Below, piece after piece: positions 59,175 to 64,000 of a DNA stretch of 64,000 nt. The stretch is taken from contig CM057835.1 in assembly GCA_030068075.1 (NCBI GenBank), positions 21,105,957 to 21,169,956 on the forward strand, given 5' to 3'. The notes beneath the pieces are model-generated. The model did no database searches, had not been told where the DNA came from, and was given only the letters and a program-made list of their open reading frames with translations. Origin of the DNA: Paguma larvata (lineage: Eukaryota > Chordata > Mammalia > Carnivora > Viverridae). The translations under genes were made by a program, and so were the position numbers. The stretch's first letter is position 1, and the number at the start of each line of letters is the position of its first letter.

Positions 59175-61285
59175 TCATGTTTGCAGGGGATAAAATCAAT
59201 TGAAAATAAAGTCATAATGACTGCTTACATTTATGCAGTGAATGGCTCTCAGTAATTAACTGACATCATATACTAGAAAAATCAATAAGAAAAATGCCCA
59301 TGTATAGCCTTTCTATTTCATCAACAGAGGTCACTTGCTCTGCCTCTGTCTTAGTCATGCCAGGCTAAGCTTGCAGAGCTTGGGTGACACCTGTCATAAT
59401 TAATTAGTCAAGTAGAAAAATGGTAAAAAACATGGCTTGTAGATGGAGAGCAATTCAGTCACCCTCAAATGTTCCCTCAGGAAATGAAAGTCTGTTACTC
59501 CATTCAGCCACCTTTGATTTGCTGAACACTATTTTCTATACCGCCCCCCCCACCCTTTCATGCAAACTAAAATACCTAAATAAATACAAGAGACTTGGTT
59601 TCCTTTGGGAGAGAAAAGAAAAACACAGAACCTGGCCCAGCTGAAAGCAGCCCTCAGCTCCAGGTGGTAGTAACCCCAACTGTAACTACATTACGAGAGG
59701 AAGAATGGATTAAAAATCACCAGCAGCACTCACAAAGAAATGATTCCTACAATGCTAGAGAATTTTATCCTGGCATAGAATAAGGGATGTAAAGAGCAAA
59801 ATGTCATATTTCATTGTCATTTCTTCATAAAATAAGATTTTTTTAGTTGGCATTCTTGTCTTAGGATCCTTAATCCACAAACCTTAATGAAAATGTATTT
59901 GAATGATGAATCCTGACTTAATACCTTCTTATTTCATCCTTCTCCCCACCCTCTTATGAGTGTAAGGATGCCAAGTTACGTCATCTTTGGAAGGAAAGTT
60001 TTTCTTACCTGGTCCCTCCCCCAATTCTCCCACTACCACCAAAGTTCCGCTCTAGGAACTCAGAGAGCACCATAGTTTTTGCTTCAGTCATCCCAATACA
60101 TTCCCTGAAGCAGAGGTTCAGGGAATGCCTGGTGAACAGATTTGGAGAATCCATTAGGCAAATATTTCTTCAAAAAGCAAACACAAATGAATGAGAATTT
60201 CTAGCAATTACGGGTCCTGGTGTTGTTTTTGTTGCCAGATACAATGCTTAACCACAGAAGCACTAACAACCTACTAATACCACAGAGGTGCTCTAAAGGG
60301 TGACAGGAGTAACAACAGTGGCATGGAGAAGTAAAAGTACACTGTCAGGGAATGGGGAAATAGAATTTCCAGTGTTGACTCTGGTGTTTGCAAACATCAC
60401 CTGCATTTGCTGATGGAGAAAATCACTCTTCTGCAAATCCCTCATTTGGCAACAGAGTCAGAAACTGGGTTAAATATGTCTTTCCTTTGAAACCTCTAGA
60501 TGCAAGCAAATGTGCAAAGTAAATCACTGTAAGGAAATAATGCCGTGACAAAATATCAAAAAAATAATTTCTTTTAAACTATAGTCTTCCCACCCCAGAG
60601 TCAAATTCTGACCTGAGATAAGCCACTCATTGGGCTCTTAGGTTTTGACCTACCAACAGGCTAAGTGAAATCCAGATTTGCGAATAAAAAAAATGTGTCA
60701 CTCAACATTGCTCTGTGGATCTCTGTATATTCAATGACCTGCAAAGAAATCTTGTTTATATTTCAGAAAAGTGTGAACCTCTAGTAATGTGATATTTTTG
60801 AAAAGCATGTATATTATTTATATATGCTTATATATTTAGATTGAGTGTATAATTCATAAGCATGCAGGGTCCTAAACCTTCTTCATACATAGCATATAAA
60901 TGCTACTTCATTATTATTCAGCTAAATCAAGCATAGATTATATAAAACTATAATTAAAGTAGAAAAGCTACCGTCAAATGACTATAATTAAGTGTATGTC
61001 CTGCTTTATTAGGATTGACTACCCATAAAGATATTTAACACACCTTTGCCTTGTCAACACATATGCTGATGTTCTAACGAACTTGAAGTACCGCAAAATG
61101 TAGATACATCTTTAAAATGCAGATGCTCTAAAAAGAGAGGCAGCCTCGACTTGTCCCAACTGGCTAGTAATAAATAATTGTGTATAACTCACACAGCCCA
61201 CCCTGTCCAGCTCCATTAACCTAGCAGGAACTCGATAAAAATGGTCTCTTGCTCTCTGAAAATAGTCTTGGGTTCTCTGTCTCTT
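59175..61285. other. DCC: Intronic sequence without a recognised element
   Basis: About 2.1 kb with only short frames (for example 59420-59644) lacking domains. A CCCCCCCC run lies at about 59543-59551. Confidence 0.45.
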
Positions 61286-61293
61286 TCTCTCTC

Positions 61294-61475
61294 TCTTTTT
61301 TTTAAGTTTTATTTATTTATTTTGAAAGGGTCAAGAGGGGGAAGTGGAGAGCAAGAGAATCCTAAACAGCCTCCACAGAGCCTGTCATGGGGCTTGAACT
61401 CACGAAATGCAAGATCGTAACCTGAGCCCAAATCAAGAATTGGCCACTTAACCAACTGAGCCACCCAGGAGCCCC
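61294..61475 (-). mobile_element. Carnivore tRNA-derived SINE, antisense, older
   Basis: CTTTTTTTTAAGTTTTATTTATTTATTTTG, ATGGGGCTTGAACTCACG and CCAACTGAGCCACCCAGGAGCCCC follow in antisense order. It is short of a GA tract and diverged. Confidence 0.9.
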
Positions 61476-61479
61476 TCAT

Positions 61480-62500
61480 GGTTTCTCCTTTTAACCATTC
61501 TTACCATCCCAACTCAAATTCATTCCTGACTCCAGCATCTGAACTCTGAATTTTATTTTTTGTATGCCCTCCGTCTCCCCGTTCTTCATAACTGGCAATA
61601 TTGCTGCATCCCTGGCTCTGACCCTTGGCTTTATTTAAACTTCTCATGCATAAGAGGTTTCCTATTTGAAGATTTTTAGAGACTCCAAGACAAGGCTTTT
61701 AGGGCCGTGGCTCTCAAACCAATGTGCCCTTCTGTTCAGTGTTTTCAGTGACAAGGAAGATGGTTAAGTAGTTAACGCACCAGGAAATGAAGCCTCACAT
61801 AAAATATTTGACCTGGTCATGGCCTTCACGATTATATAATTTGGGGTTCTTTACCCACAAATCAGTGGAAGAACTGACCCAAGTTTTGAGGAAAAACCCT
61901 GGAGTGACAAGCTCGTCTCAGAAGTAAGTTCATAATACACAGCTGCACCCCACCTGCACTACACTTCACATCCTGACACCTCTCTCCTCCACTCTTCACA
62001 TCTGGGTCTGCTCAGGCAGCAAGGCACTGCTGCCATCAATAACAATCTAAATTACATTTGACAGCCTAAATGAACAAGATACATATTAGGATAAGGTATC
62101 TTTGACTTCTGTAACATTGTCACCAGAGCCATCTACCTGAAAAGGAAGAATGATAGGAAGACCAGGTAAGGATCAGACTGGAAAAAGAAGGGCTAAAATG
62201 TTGGATACCATCCCTACTCACATATCACTGGATGGATTCTGAAAGTCCGATAGTTTCGGCAGTGGTGCTAGAGAGAGCTTGCACCAGCTCAGGACAGCTA
62301 ACTGTGCTCAACTGTTCCCATGCCAGGATTCAGTAATCTGGAGTTGGCAGCTTGAAATTGGCATGGTGGGAATATTCACACCACACAAACCAGTCAATGC
62401 TACAAATCATGGATGTCTTCTTTATCCTCAGATCACTAGTTGATTTCTCTCCATTCTGAATTCTCCCTGGGAAATTTGCTTATAAATATATATATATACC
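61480..62500. other. DCC: Intronic sequence without a recognised element
   Basis: About 1 kb of unremarkable intron between two SINEs. Confidence 0.5.
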
Positions 62501-62502
62501 AA

Positions 62503-62720
62503 GGAGCACCTGGGGGGCTCAGTTGGTTAAGTATCCAAGTCTTGGTTTCACATCAGGTCATGATCTCACGGTTTCATGAGTTTGAGGTCCATGTCAGGCT
62601 CTGCGCTGGCAGTGCAGAACTTGCTTGGGATTCTTTCTCTCTCTCCCTCTCTATGTCCCTCTCTCACTTGCACTGTCTCTGTCTCTCTCAAATCAATAAA
62701 TAAATAAACTTAAAAAATTT
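62503..62720 (+). mobile_element. Carnivore tRNA-derived SINE, older
   Basis: The head GGAGCACCTGGGGGGCTCAGTTGG, a diverged B-box region, the CT tract and CAATAAATAAATAAACTTAAAAAATTTTT are collinear with the felid SINEs but well diverged. Confidence 0.92.
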
Positions 62721-62724
62721 TTGA

Positions 62725-64000
62725 ATATAACATTGCCTCCCTCTGCCAAAGTCCTGAGATTTGGCAGTTTGTGATCACACTGCCAAAGATGATCACATAA
62801 GTATATAAATAGAACAAAAAGACATACTTTCACTATAAAAGTATCTAAACAACTTGCTACCTATTAGACAATGATGAATTACAGTACTTTTTATTTTAGC
62901 CAAAATATAAGGTAGCTACAGAATAAAAAAAAAGAACTCAGAGACACTGATACCATGTTTTCTAAGTTCCTTTATAAACTACAGAATTTAGAACATCCAT
63001 TTTGATTCATGATTTATTTTTAAGATCAATGGCAATTTCTGCCTCTCCTGTACAGACTCCATTCTCCATCTACCTATGTCTTTCTCTGGCCCTTCTGTAC
63101 TAGCGTAGCATTTGCTGTCTGTATCACTTAATTGACACACCGTGCCTGTTTTTTTTATGACTTCTCTTTATCTGAAAATGCCTCTACAACAAAACTACTC
63201 TTTTTTGAAATCATGGGTGTGCTCATATTTCTTGATAGCCTACACAGTGACTAGCATGTCATAGGTTCTTGATCATATATGTTGATCGGTGCAGTAGGGA
63301 TATCTTCCCTCTGACAATACACATCAACAGTCATACATGCAGCCAGATCATCAAAATGTCATTTTAGCATATCCTTCTTTGGTTGTCTCCTGCAAGGTCA
63401 ATAATTTGTCAGCTCTTACCCTCCCTGTTGTTTCCAATATGCTTAATTTATAACTTGGCTCTATCGTTGTCAGTGAGCAACAACTTCAGCATCCTTCCCA
63501 GATACAGTCTAAAAATAGAAATATTTTACCCAGCAATCCTTAAACCTTTGAGCATTCTTCTCCAACATATTTATTAGTTATTTTTTTCCTCAATAAATTC
63601 TATAATTATGGGTTTTCAAAGCCCTACTCGAGACAATAAAGAAAAACTGTGAATGTACTTACTTTTGTTTTTTTCCAAGACAGGACAAGAAAATTATGCT
63701 GATGCTGCAGTTCATTTACATTTTAAAAGGTGAATATATCTTTTGTTTGAACTTTTACCCTCAAAACCCTTATGGTGATGAAGAGAGACTGGGTGGCACC
63801 ACTATTCTGGGGTTCTGAAGTTCTTTTGTTTCATTTTCTAAAGAAGTATTTCTAACATTCTTGAGAATAAACTGAATGGCCCTATTAGATTTAGCTCTTT
63901 AGAGACACTAAATTTGCTCTTCGTCAGCAAATACTATAGTTTTCCTTTAACTCAGTCTCCCTCAGGCTTCTAGCACAGTGGAATCCGAACATCTGGATGG
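62725..64000. other. DCC: Intronic sequence to the window end
   Basis: A possible worn L2 3' end lies near 63020-63290 (CTAGCATGTCATAGGTTCTTGATCATATATG). Nothing else was recognised. Confidence 0.4.

Overview
The window is vertebrate nuclear DNA, almost certainly from a cat-family (felid) genome. The main clue is about a dozen tRNA-derived SINEs with the felid-type head (GCGCCTGGGTGGCTCAGT), a CT-rich middle and an A-rich tail. They sit with carnivore-type L1 elements, older mammalian repeats (MIR, L2, MaLR-type LTRs, a hAT element) and dinucleotide microsatellites. There are no bacterial features, operons or CRISPR arrays. Gene density is very low: almost everything is intron.

The only host gene I can support is DCC, the netrin-1 receptor, on the minus strand. 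Two consecutive exons are present, 29557-29713 and 11180-11334. Both have canonical splice sites, their phases match exactly, and together they encode the first fibronectin type III domain of the extracellular region. An 18.2-kb intron separates them. At least 34.3 kb of the preceding intron (29714-64000) and 11.2 kb of the following intron (1-11179) fill the rest.

The dominant feature of the upstream intron is a full-length, young L1 at 37947-44623 on the plus strand, antisense to DCC. A perfect 17-bp target-site duplication flanks it. It has a CpG-rich 5' UTR with about 140-bp tandem units, an ORF1 broken by a single-base frameshift, and a completely open ORF2 with the endonuclease, reverse transcriptase and Cys-rich residues in place. 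ORF2 runs 26 codons past the usual stop. Just downstream are a SINE (45181-45388), a 5'-truncated L1 (45821-46338) and an older minus-strand L1 (48847-53010). The older L1 keeps both ends and a target-site duplication but has lost its endonuclease and reverse transcriptase cores through two internal deletions.

Smaller structural points are a 57-bp perfect tandem duplication (8557-8672), two SINEs inserted 41 bp apart (16727-17228), and a patchwork segment at 30493-30665. The patchwork is assembled from a 34-bp inverted copy of DNA 3 kb away and a 143-bp direct copy of DNA 1.8 kb away, which looks like a replication template-switch scar.

I found no new multi-gene system. The points most worth checking are the L1 with open ORF2 but broken ORF1, its possible effect on DCC transcription, and the template-switch scar. 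Repeat family names come from recognition by eye, and boundaries of old repeats are approximate.
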